Positions 52,913 to 60,674 of a DNA stretch of 64,000 bases are shown here, piece by piece; position 1 is the first letter of the stretch, and every line of letters begins with the position of its first letter. The position numbers and the translations under genes are program-made. The notes beneath the pieces were generated by a model. The model was not told the origin of the DNA, did no database searches, and saw nothing but the letters and a program-made list of their open reading frames with translations. The DNA is taken from the NCBI RefSeq assembly GCF_009827545.1, contig NZ_WTYS01000001.1, positions 893,772 through 957,771 of the forward strand, read 5' to 3'. The stretch is from Pontixanthobacter gangjinensis (GTDB lineage: Bacteria; Pseudomonadota; Alphaproteobacteria; Sphingomonadales; Sphingomonadaceae).

Positions 52913-53419
52913 CTGACCGCGCTTGATATCTGGAACGATTATCGAGAACCCGCCAAGTTAATTTTGGATATCTCAGTCGTGGTTGCCGCGCTGCGGTATG
53001 GGGCGGGCCCTGAAAAATGGATGGGCTGGGCGATCATCTGGCTCATTGGGTTGTCGCAGGTCTATTACGCGCTTGTCGAAGTGACCACTGCCTTTCAATC
53101 GGCGGATTTGGGTTTGTTTCTTATCGACCTTTCTGTTTGCGTAATCATGGTCACAATCGCGCTTCGAGCGAACCGGATGTACACTTTATGGATCGCAGGA
53201 TTTCAACTTATAGCTCTGTTGGCGCATTTAGCGATGTTCGCCACCAACGCAATTTCGCCGATCACCTATGCGGTTCTGGTAATCGCTCCGTCATATTTTC
53301 AGACCATCATTCTGGCGTTCGGAATTTGGCTCCACCATCGCAGAGTGAAAAGCCACGGCAATTACAGGTCATGGCGGACCTCCTCGCCCCGTTTGCAGGA
53401 CAATCTGCCCCGAGGTTAG
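52913..53419 (+). CDS. Multi-pass membrane protein with a probable CTG start
   Basis: A protein of about 168 residues with four predicted helices (WAIIWLIGLSQVYYALVEVT, LGLFLIDLSVCVIMVTIAL, MYTLWIAGFQLIALLAHLAMF, YAVLVIAPSYFQTIILAFGIWL) and a basic C-terminal tail. No family is recognised. The only start with a good ribosome site is CTG 52913 (AAGGA at 52902-52906, 6-base spacer); the next candidate, TTG 52964, has none. The end overlaps the JAB gene by 49 bases in another frame. Function unknown. Confidence 0.6.
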   Translation: MTALDIWNDYREPAKLILDISVVVAALRYGAGPEKWMGWAIIWLIGLSQVYYALVEVTTAFQSADLGLFLIDLSVCVIMVTIALRANRMYTLWIAGFQLIALLAHLAMFATNAISPITYAVLVIAPSYFQTIILAFGIWLHHRRVKSHGNYRSWRTSSPRLQDNLPRG

Positions 53420-53955
53420 CCGAAGCCCTCAGCGCGCGTTTCGGGACGCTGGCAGGAGCAATGTCAGCTTCAAAATCGCAACTCAGTTCTTTAGGTGAGG
53501 AATTCGCTGGCGCTTGCGAGTTGATGCTGGCCGCTCGGGCGCTAGTCGATACGGCGCGGCATCAAAAGATCAGCAGTGCGAGAGTCGATCCCTATGACGG
53601 TGAACTGCACCTCTATTTGCAATCTCGCATTGGCAATTCCCGGCGAGAACGAATGCTGGTCATCTTTTGCGATCGTGACGGGCAATATCTTCTCGATCAA
53701 GAGATGGGCTGGGGGACATCCACCAATATTCAGCTCGATGTGGCTTCGCTGTTCCGCAAGGCGCTGACTGTCGATGCGGACGGCATATTGCTCGCACACA
53801 ACCATCCGTCGGGCCATTGCACCCCGAGCCAGGACGACATTGATGCCACGCGCAAATTAGCCGGTGCAGCAAAGGTGCTTGGGCTGTACATTCTTGACCA
53901 TCTGATTGTGACCCGAAGACAGTGCTACTCAATTCGCTCGAGTTCCTTACTGTGA
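53371..53955 (+). CDS. RadC/JAB-domain protein
   Basis: A 194-residue protein of the RadC (UPF0758) family. The N-terminal helical part (MADLLAPFAGQSAPRLAEAL) is shorter than usual and the JAB1/MPN-type metalloprotease-like fold carries LLAHNHPSGHCTPSQDD, the His-x-His and Asp metal motif, followed by LGLYILDHLIVT. RadC is no longer thought to be a repair protein; its role is unknown. The ATG at 53371 overlaps the membrane-protein gene by 49 bases. The gene lies inside a stress-linked cluster and not next to phage or conjugation genes. Confidence 0.85.
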   Translation: MADLLAPFAGQSAPRLAEALSARFGTLAGAMSASKSQLSSLGEEFAGACELMLAARALVDTARHQKISSARVDPYDGELHLYLQSRIGNSRRERMLVIFCDRDGQYLLDQEMGWGTSTNIQLDVASLFRKALTVDADGILLAHNHPSGHCTPSQDDIDATRKLAGAAKVLGLYILDHLIVTRRQCYSIRSSSLL

Positions 53956-53983
53956 TTGTCAGCCCCCGCTTCATATTTGACTC

Positions 53984-54460
53984 TTGCAACAACGGACAGA
54001 CGGGCTGGCTGAGCCGCTCTATCCAACTATAGTGTCGGAGTTTGGCCGAATCGGGCACTCGCATCTTCCCCGGACCCAAAGGGTCGGCGGACTGACACTT
54101 GACCTGTTTCATAGGGACGCATCGGCGGGTGGACGGTGGCTTCGGCTGCATCCGCGTGAATTCGAAGTGCTGTGGTCTTTGGCGGATGCCAGAGGCAAGG
54201 CACTCACCAAAAAAATGCTGCTGACTAATGTTTGGCGCATTGCCCACATCCCACAGAGTAATCGCGTTGAGGTGACAATTTCGAGGATTAGGAGCAAACT
54301 TCATTCAGCGCAGCTTGCCTGGATGATCGTGACCGAGCCAGAGGGAGGATACCGCCTGGTGTGTGCGGGCGATGCGCCGAAGGCCAAAATTGAAGCTGAT
54401 CAGGATGAAGCGCTGGACAGTTTCCTTCGCATTGGTAACGATGGCCAAGCAAGAAACTAA
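53984..54460 (+). CDS. Winged-helix DNA-binding protein (OmpR/PhoB C-terminal type)
   Basis: A protein of up to 158 residues with a winged-helix domain of the response-regulator output type: LHPREFEVLWSLADARGKALTKKMLLTNVW, then NRVEVTISRIRSKL and VTEPEGGYRLV. There is no receiver domain, so activity must be set by expression or by a partner. The start is uncertain (TTG 53984 or GTG 54032; neither has a clear ribosome site). It closes the GSR-linked cluster and is followed by the crotonase gene after 12 bases. Confidence 0.8.
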   Translation: MQQRTDGLAEPLYPTIVSEFGRIGHSHLPRTQRVGGLTLDLFHRDASAGGRWLRLHPREFEVLWSLADARGKALTKKMLLTNVWRIAHIPQSNRVEVTISRIRSKLHSAQLAWMIVTEPEGGYRLVCAGDAPKAKIEADQDEALDSFLRIGNDGQARN

Positions 54461-54472
54461 TCGGGAATTGAT

Positions 54473-55279
54473 ATGACATTTCAGGAAAACGAACGGGTAT
54501 CAATCGAGTTGGGTGACGATGGCGTTGCCCAGGTTCGGCTGACACGGCCTGACAAGATGAACGCACTGGATCCTGAGATGTTCGAAAGGATTATAGCCGC
54601 CGGGCATGCGCTTCACGACATGCAAGGCCTCAGGGCTGTCGTCCTTTCAGGAGAAGGCCCTAGCTTCTGCGCGGGTCTTGATACTTCGAGCTTCGGGCGC
54701 GAGCCATCCTCAGACGAACCGGGCTTGACCGAACGGACTTACGGCAATTCGAACAAGTTTCAGCAAGTCGCGACGCAGTGGCGTAAGCTGCCTGTTCCGG
54801 TTGTCTGTGCCATCCACGGCGTATGCTTTGGCGGCGGCATGCAAATTGCCAGTGGCGCGGATATTCGCGTGGCTGCGCCGGATTCGCGCATGGCTATTAT
54901 GGAGCTGAAATGGGGGTTGGTACCTGATATGGGTGGTTATGCATTATGGCGCGGCTTGGTCCGCGACGATATGTTGCGCGAACTGGTTTACACCAACCGA
55001 CAATTTTCAGGCAATGAAGCGTTGGAATATGGTCTTGCGACCTTTGTTGATACTGACCCGCTTGCTCGGGCCACTGCGATTGCTTCCGAAATTGCGCATC
55101 GCAATCCGCACGCAATTCGCGCCGCGAAACGCCTGCATAACAGCATGGCTGACGCTGAAACGGACGAATTGCTGATGGAAGAAAGCATCGAGCAGCATGC
55201 GATCATGCGCACAAAAAACCAGATCGAGGCCGTGATGGCAGGAATGGCCAAACGGCCAGCGAATTTTGAAGACGTCTAG
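54473..55279 (+). CDS. Enoyl-CoA hydratase/isomerase (crotonase) family protein
   Basis: A 268-residue crotonase. The oxyanion-hole strands are VVLSGEGPSFCAGLD and HGVCFGGGMQIASGADIRVAA, with the trimerisation region following. The catalytic pair of true hydratases is not obvious (the second site has LKWGLVPDMGG, where Glu is often found), so isomerase or other crotonase chemistry is possible. It starts 12 bases after the winged-helix gene and may be transcribed with it, but the acyl-CoA metabolism does not obviously match that cluster. Confidence 0.85.
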   Translation: MTFQENERVSIELGDDGVAQVRLTRPDKMNALDPEMFERIIAAGHALHDMQGLRAVVLSGEGPSFCAGLDTSSFGREPSSDEPGLTERTYGNSNKFQQVATQWRKLPVPVVCAIHGVCFGGGMQIASGADIRVAAPDSRMAIMELKWGLVPDMGGYALWRGLVRDDMLRELVYTNRQFSGNEALEYGLATFVDTDPLARATAIASEIAHRNPHAIRAAKRLHNSMADAETDELLMEESIEQHAIMRTKNQIEAVMAGMAKRPANFEDV

Positions 55280-55288
55280 TCTGATCGA

Positions 55289-56068
55289 TTAGCCAAAAAT
55301 GGCGACTGCCTGAATGCCTGACAACATTTGTTTGCCGTCAGCATTCCAGAGGCGAAGCCGCTCGCTCGAATAGCCTTGATCGGCATGGTCACAGGCGGTC
55401 TCCGCCAACCACCAGCCATCGCGCGTTCGTGGTTCCGTGTCGAGCAGGTTGAAAGACCAGTTTATCGAACTGATCGGTCCGCGGCGTTGCATGATGCGGG
55501 CGGCTGATGGGGGCAAGGTGTCGCCCATCAAAATCAGTTCGGAAACCGGATCGATTCCGGAAGGATCCTTAAGCCGCGTCCAGCGGCGCAAGATTGGCGA
55601 TCCGGGCACCGGCTTTTCGGCGGTGTAGTGCACATCGTAGTTTTCCTTGAGGAAAGAGGGTGCAGTGTGCGTTTTAACCGGAACCGATTCTTCCGGCCGA
55701 CCCGGGGCCGGGTCGGGCAGTGGCGCAGGATGAACTGCATTGGCTTCGCGGCTGGTTCCAAACAGCCAGAAAGCAGTCAGTGCAATTTTGTCGTCGCAAA
55801 TAATCTCGCTGCGGATTTGGACCACATTACGTCCTTGCCGAATGATCTGACTGCGCAATTCGAATTGTTCACCCACTGGCGCGATAAAACCTACTTGGCC
55901 TGCCCTGAATGGCGGCAAATCGGGAAATGCGCGGATTGCGGCCGTGTAAGCGATAAGCGCGGAGGCGCCGCCATACAGGGTCCGGCCCTGCATCCAGTTC
56001 TCAGCTCTTTCGAGTATGATTGTGCCGCCTTCAGCGGTGATGGATTCGATAAGGTTGCTTACACTCAT
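55289..56068 (-). CDS. Acyl-CoA thioesterase family protein (double hotdog)
   Basis: A 259-residue protein of the TesB-like thioesterase group with two hotdog halves. The first contains WMQGRTLYGGASALIAYTAAI and the second GDTLPPSAARIMQRRGPISSINWSFNLLDTEPRTRDGWWLAE. It hydrolyses acyl-CoA in the cytoplasm. The gene converges with the crotonase gene (9 bases between stops), so both act on acyl-CoA but are not in one transcript. Confidence 0.82.
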   Translation of the reverse strand: MSVSNLIESITAEGGTIILERAENWMQGRTLYGGASALIAYTAAIRAFPDLPPFRAGQVGFIAPVGEQFELRSQIIRQGRNVVQIRSEIICDDKIALTAFWLFGTSREANAVHPAPLPDPAPGRPEESVPVKTHTAPSFLKENYDVHYTAEKPVPGSPILRRWTRLKDPSGIDPVSELILMGDTLPPSAARIMQRRGPISSINWSFNLLDTEPRTRDGWWLAETACDHADQGYSSERLRLWNADGKQMLSGIQAVAIFG

Positions 56069-56225
56069 GGGTTCGTTTCATAGCGAAACTCGCTCCAGGT
56101 GCCAGCCCGCATTGCTGGTTTAATCGGCCTGGCCTGCTTGGAACCAAAAATCGCATTGCCTATAATGATTCGAAACGCTAGATGGCCGCTTCCGTCTGGT
56201 GGACCGATTGGTCCACGGGAACAGA

Positions 56226-56299
56226 GGCCCGATGGCGGAGTGGTGACGCAGCGGTTTGCAAAACCGTGCACGCCGGTTCGATTCCGGCTCGGGCCTCCA
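56226..56299 (+). tRNA. tRNA-Cys (GCA)
   Basis: A 74-base cloverleaf with encoded CCA. The acceptor stem pairs GGCCCGA with TCGGGCC, the anticodon loop is TTGCAAA (anticodon GCA) and the T arm is GCCGGTTCGATTCCGGC. Confidence 0.96.
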
Positions 56300-56355
56300 T
56301 ATTCTGCGGGACCAGGATTGCTTCACCACAGCAATTCAAGTTCGCCTCGCACTGC

Positions 56356-56431
56356 GCCGCTTTAGCTCAGGTGGTAGAGCACATCATTCGTAATGATGGG
56401 GTCAGAGGTTCGAGTCCTCTAAGCGGCACCA
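56356..56431 (+). tRNA. tRNA-Thr (CGT)
   Basis: A 76-base cloverleaf with encoded CCA. The acceptor stem pairs GCCGCTT with AAGCGGC, the anticodon loop is TTCGTAA (anticodon CGT) and the T arm is AGAGGTTCGAGTCCTCT. It lies 56 bases after tRNA-Cys, probably in one transcript. Confidence 0.96.
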
Positions 56432-56815
56432 CCACATAAAGGAGGCAACTCTCGAGATTGGCCTGCTGCTATGTTCAAGCTGCGTTCGGGCCTAAAATTC
56501 GTGAGGCTTGACATATTTGCAGACTCAGCGCCTAATTATTTGGGGTTGCAAGCCAATTGGGCTCGCTATCACTAGATAAAGTGAAGCGGGGTTCACCGCG
56601 CATGATTGGTGCGGGTTTTGAGGGCATTTTGTTGAGTGAGCGCTTTGGCACAATAGCTGAACTGCCACAGCAAACTGGGTCTTGCTCTTAATTCTCTATC
56701 ACCTTTGTGCGTACCGGCGCTTCCTTCGGGTGGCAGCAAAGCAGGCGTGCATAGGCCCGGCGATAGTCGGAATTCTTGGGGCGCCATAGATGGTTCGATG
56801 CCAGGATGAGGATCA
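56432..56815. other. Gene-free stretch between tRNA-Thr and the TIR protein gene
   Basis: I see no convincing gene in these 384 bases. A short plus frame from an ATG at 56601 runs about 30 codons to a TAA near 56696, and minus frames of 64 and 76 codons cross the region, but none has a ribosome site or a recognisable pattern. No terminator with a T run and no direct repeat of the tRNA-Thr 3' end was found. The GAGGA 4 bases before ATG 56816 belongs to the TIR gene. Confidence 0.5.
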
Positions 56816-58456
56816 ATGGCGGATATATTTCTATCGTATAACAGGGAAGATCAGCCCACGGCTTTGGCCTATGCCAAAGCGCTTGAATCGAGCGGATTTT
56901 CCGTTTGGTGGGATACAACCTTAAAAACCGGCGATGCTTATGATGAGGTGACCGAGAAAGCGCTGCGCGATGCGAAGGCAGTGGTCGTCCTCTGGTCGCG
57001 CCGTTCGGTTGTTTCGCGCTGGGTCAAATCCGAAGCGACATTGGCTGACCGTCTAGGCACGTTGGTCCCGGTCATGATTGAGGATTGCGAACGCCCGATC
57101 ATGTTCGAACTGGTTCAAACTGCCGACCTTGCCCATTGGAAGGGCAATGTCGCAGACCCGGAATTCAAGGGTTTAATTAGCGAAGTCCGCGACCATGTTG
57201 CAGGCGACAAGGCTGAGCCTACTCCAGTCCAGATTGCATCAGGGCACGTTTACAAATTACCGTCCAAACCCTCGATCGCATTACTACCGTTTATCGATTT
57301 GGCTGGTGCTAAGGGAGACGATTACTTTGCCGATGGCATTGTTGAGGAGATTAGTGCGGCGCTTGCAAATTACCCGTCATTGTTTGTGATCGCCGGGTCC
57401 TCCAGTTTGACCTACCGTGACACCGAGAAAGATTTGAACGCCATCTGTCGCGAGCTGGGCGTGCGCTACTTGCTAGAGGGATCGGTACGTCGTTCGGGCG
57501 AGCGGGTCCGCATCAATATTAAATTGAACGATGGCATTATGGGCGAGCAGGTTTGGGCTGACAAGTTTGATGGGACGATGGAGGATGTATTCGAGTTGCA
57601 GGACCGCGTTGCCGGTGATGTTGCGCGAACTATCGATTCAACCATCGAAAACGCAGAGCTTCGCAGGGCTACCATTACGACCACAAAATCAGCCGACACC
57701 TATGAATTGTTCTGGCGCGCCAACGCCGCCTATCGCGGGTTTGATCCGGAATCGATGACTCAGGCTATCGATCTTTTGGAGCAGGTCGTCGAGCGTGAAC
57801 CAAATAACCCGTGGGCACTTTCGTTGTTGGGTTTTTGCCACGCATCGCGTTTCTCCAACCGGTGGGGCGATGACATTATGGCAAGTCGGGCGAAGGCGCT
57901 CGAATATTATGAAGCGGCAATCAAAGTCGGCGGTGAGAATTCGCAAATCCTGTGCTATTGCGCCGCGATTTTGGTTAGCGTGATCGGCGACATGCAAGTT
58001 GCGCGCAGGATGATTAACCGCGCGCTCGAATTGACACCTGATTCGGCCAATACGCTGTTTTGGGGCGGCTTTAATGATATTGTACTGGGTAATGCCCAAC
58101 GCGGATTGGAACGGTTCGAAGGCTCGCTGCGGGTTAATCCGACATCGAGTGTACGACCTTATATCATCGGCGGGATGGGTATTTGTCTGACATTGCTGAA
58201 GCGGTTCGATGAGGCTGCTGCGGTTTTGCAGGAGGCGCTCCAGCAAATTCCCAATTATCCTGCAGGCCTGGCCGCGCTGGCTGTGTGCAAAGTCGAATTG
58301 GGCCAGCCCGAGGAGGCTGCTCCTTATTACGGGCGGCTGAAGGCGCTAGGCGGAGTGCCGGGAATTATGGCGATTTTGCAGAATGAAGAGCACCGGCAGA
58401 TGGTTGGCGACGGGCTGACCAAATCTGCTGAAATGCTGGAGAGTGTTGCCAGCTAG
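56816..58456 (+). CDS. TIR domain protein with TolB-like and TPR domains
   Basis: A 546-residue cytoplasmic protein. A TIR domain (residues 2-130: ADIFLSYNREDQPTALAYAKAL, WWDTTLKTGDAYDE, RWVKSEATLA with a candidate catalytic Glu) is followed by a TolB/FlgO-like domain (PSIALLPFIDLAGAKGDDYFADGIVEEI, then RYLLEGSVRRSGERVRINIKL) and TPR-like helices (about 300-530). The same tail is seen in adenylate cyclase and CadC-like proteins. Bacterial TIR domains may hydrolyse NAD, but scaffold roles are also known. It leads an apparent operon with a lactone oxidase and a GNAT enzyme. Confidence 0.88.
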   Translation: MADIFLSYNREDQPTALAYAKALESSGFSVWWDTTLKTGDAYDEVTEKALRDAKAVVVLWSRRSVVSRWVKSEATLADRLGTLVPVMIEDCERPIMFELVQTADLAHWKGNVADPEFKGLISEVRDHVAGDKAEPTPVQIASGHVYKLPSKPSIALLPFIDLAGAKGDDYFADGIVEEISAALANYPSLFVIAGSSSLTYRDTEKDLNAICRELGVRYLLEGSVRRSGERVRINIKLNDGIMGEQVWADKFDGTMEDVFELQDRVAGDVARTIDSTIENAELRRATITTTKSADTYELFWRANAAYRGFDPESMTQAIDLLEQVVEREPNNPWALSLLGFCHASRFSNRWGDDIMASRAKALEYYEAAIKVGGENSQILCYCAAILVSVIGDMQVARRMINRALELTPDSANTLFWGGFNDIVLGNAQRGLERFEGSLRVNPTSSVRPYIIGGMGICLTLLKRFDEAAAVLQEALQQIPNYPAGLAALAVCKVELGQPEEAAPYYGRLKALGGVPGIMAILQNEEHRQMVGDGLTKSAEMLESVAS

Positions 58457-58488
58457 AATTACAAAAATTCACATGAGGGAGTGAATAG

Positions 58489-59898
58489 ATGTCTGACGAT
58501 AATAATCCGATCGAAATTTTGCCTGTTGGGTATTATTCCAACATACCGCCCGAAATCCATGATTGGGGCGAGGTCATATCGTTTTCGCCCGACACCTATT
58601 TTACGCCGACTTCGCTCGAAGAATTGACCGATTATCTGACGCTGCTGCTGAACAAAGGAACAGGAGGCCGAACCTTGCGGTTCCTGGGTGGACAACACAG
58701 CTGCTCCGAGATTTTTGAAGGCGATATCGTCATCAACACCAGCAAGCTTCCGCTTGCCTTCGACGTATCTGCTGGCCCGGATGGCAAGCAGAATATCGTC
58801 ACGGCCAGTGCATGGATGCATTGCCACGAATTTCTCTATCGCGCGGCGCAACGTGGGCTTTCTTTGACAGCGTCAGGCGGAACCGATGCGCAGACGATGG
58901 CCGGTTTAATTTCGACCAACACCGCCGGGGCCACCGTTCACACCGATGTTTACGAGACATTGCGGTGGGTCGAATATCTGGCCATTTCACCCAACGGAAA
59001 ATCTCTTGTTACCAAGCGGGTGAACCGCGGCGATGCGGACTTCACAGCGGTGATGTGCTCGCTGGGAAGTATCGGCTTCATCACCGAGGTCGGTTTTGAA
59101 TTGGTGCCGCAATTGTTTTTCGAAGGCGGCTTTCGCGTTGCCCAACTCGATGATATTTTGGGTGATGTAGCCAAGACCTGTGACACCTATGATTTCTGGC
59201 GGATTGAATGGGTGCCGACGATGGATTGGGGCCTGCTTTGGTTCGCCAATCAGATCGAAGGCAAGGGGCAGCCGGTCCAAAGCTGGCCGCCGAATGCCAA
59301 TGAGAAAAAGCTGGAGGAATTCTTCCAAGAGAATGAAGTGACGGCCGGCGCATTTATGAATGACGCGCTGCAGGGACTTTACTCTGCGATGAAGACGCAA
59401 TTTCAACCAACCACAATTGATGGGCCAATGCGCAATGTGATCCCGGTTGACCGGTTTGCGCCGCTTCATGTGGCGATGGCCGAGTGGAGCTTTGATCCGG
59501 CTGATCTGCCCCAGCTGCGGCAAGTCTGCCAAACCTATTTCGAAGCCAACAAATGGCCCAATCTTGCGACCGAGGTGGAATGTACCAAAACCGACGGCAA
59601 CTTGATGTCGCCGTGGAATTGGCCGGGGCTACCCTATATTATCAAGTTCAATTTTCAATATTTGACGGACTTCTTGAGCGCAGACCAAAAGTTGGAGATT
59701 TTCACGCATCTAAAGGGGCTGTGGGACGCAATCGATGCTGCGGGCATCCCGTTCAAGGCGCATTGGGGCAAGATTAATTTCCTGACGCCTGAACGGGTGA
59801 AGCGCGATTACAGGCTGGATGCATTCATGCCGCATGTGCAGCCGTTTTGGACCAATGACTACATCGCCCAGCGTTTGGGCTTAGGGGGGGTATCATGA
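58489..59898 (+). CDS. FAD-linked sugar-lactone oxidase (ALO/GULO-like)
   Basis: A 469-residue oxidoreductase of the vanillyl-alcohol/aldonolactone oxidase group. The FAD-binding domain (LRFLGGQHSCSEIF, then LTASGGTDAQTMAGLISTNTAGATVHTD and CSLGSIGFITEVGFEL) is followed by the ALO cap domain with AHWGKINF, the typical HWGK ending. It lacks a signal peptide. The substrate is an aldonolactone or similar alcohol by family. A GAGGGAG site precedes ATG 58489. It lies 32 bases after the TIR gene and overlaps the GNAT gene by 4 bases. Confidence 0.88.
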   Translation: MSDDNNPIEILPVGYYSNIPPEIHDWGEVISFSPDTYFTPTSLEELTDYLTLLLNKGTGGRTLRFLGGQHSCSEIFEGDIVINTSKLPLAFDVSAGPDGKQNIVTASAWMHCHEFLYRAAQRGLSLTASGGTDAQTMAGLISTNTAGATVHTDVYETLRWVEYLAISPNGKSLVTKRVNRGDADFTAVMCSLGSIGFITEVGFELVPQLFFEGGFRVAQLDDILGDVAKTCDTYDFWRIEWVPTMDWGLLWFANQIEGKGQPVQSWPPNANEKKLEEFFQENEVTAGAFMNDALQGLYSAMKTQFQPTTIDGPMRNVIPVDRFAPLHVAMAEWSFDPADLPQLRQVCQTYFEANKWPNLATEVECTKTDGNLMSPWNWPGLPYIIKFNFQYLTDFLSADQKLEIFTHLKGLWDAIDAAGIPFKAHWGKINFLTPERVKRDYRLDAFMPHVQPFWTNDYIAQRLGLGGVS

Positions 59899-60503
59899 CT
59901 ACAGAAAATCCAGAAAGACCGATCGGAAAAGCTGTTCCGGCGGATGCGGATGCAATCAGCGAGACCTTGGCCTTGGCTTTCTTTGACGACCCGGTGTTCC
60001 AGTGGCTGTTTCCCGATAGCACTGGCCGCAAGCAGCGCATGGACGCGATGTTCAAGCTGATGTTCCATTATGATGTGAAGCACGGTTACATTCGCAAATC
60101 ACCGGACTGCCATGCAACGTCTTTTTGGCGGTCGCCGGGCACCGCAGAAATTCCGACATTGTCGGTTATCCCGATGTTGATCCCGTTGCTTGCGATTTAC
60201 CGGTCGAGTTTCGGCAAGATGTTGAATTTGACCAATGCGATAAAACACAATTTGCCAAAGGGACGGCCTTTTTACTACGTGCACTTTGTTGGCGTTCGGC
60301 CAGATGACCAGCATCAAGGTTGGGGCACCGCGATGATGAAGGATGGTATCGCAAAAGCTGATGCGGAAGGAGTGGCCGTGTATCTGGAGACTGCACTTGA
60401 GAGCAATGTCACATTCTACCAGCATCTCGGCTTTACCGTGACAGGGGAATGGCACATCAAGGATGGGCCCAAGATGTGGTCAATGTTGCGTGAACCTGGA
60501 TAG
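59895..60503 (+). CDS. GNAT family N-acetyltransferase
   Basis: A 202-residue acetyltransferase. The acetyl-CoA motif is VGVRPDDQHQGWGTAMMKDGI and motif B is LETALESNVTFYQHLGFTV. The N-terminal helix AVPADADAISETLALAFFDDPVFQWLFP is typical of this bacterial GNAT group. Its ATG overlaps the oxidase stop (ATGA), so it belongs to the TIR-oxidase operon. The acceptor is unknown. Confidence 0.85.
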   Translation: MTTENPERPIGKAVPADADAISETLALAFFDDPVFQWLFPDSTGRKQRMDAMFKLMFHYDVKHGYIRKSPDCHATSFWRSPGTAEIPTLSVIPMLIPLLAIYRSSFGKMLNLTNAIKHNLPKGRPFYYVHFVGVRPDDQHQGWGTAMMKDGIAKADAEGVAVYLETALESNVTFYQHLGFTVTGEWHIKDGPKMWSMLREPG

Positions 60504-60674
60504 TGTCGCTTGACCCATGGGAAAGGCGTTCTTGCGAAAAACGCTGTAAGAAGTTGTAACCGGACCAGCCAATTTGTGGCTTCATTAGGATTCTGATGTA
60601 AGGTGCGGTGAGGTCTTTCTGCGCGCTCTTCAGTGTGCTGTGGTGATGCTTGATTGGGGTTCGGGAGTTTGAAA

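Noticed and set aside
56226-58456. Integration site: TIR gene next to a tRNA pair
   Set aside because: No direct repeat of a tRNA 3' end, no integrase and no change in base composition were seen, so an island is not supported.
60556-60581. GTAACC as a further SigF -35 box upstream of the LysM-FecR gene
   Set aside because: After 16 bases the sequence is GGCT, not CGAA, so the second half of the promoter is missing.
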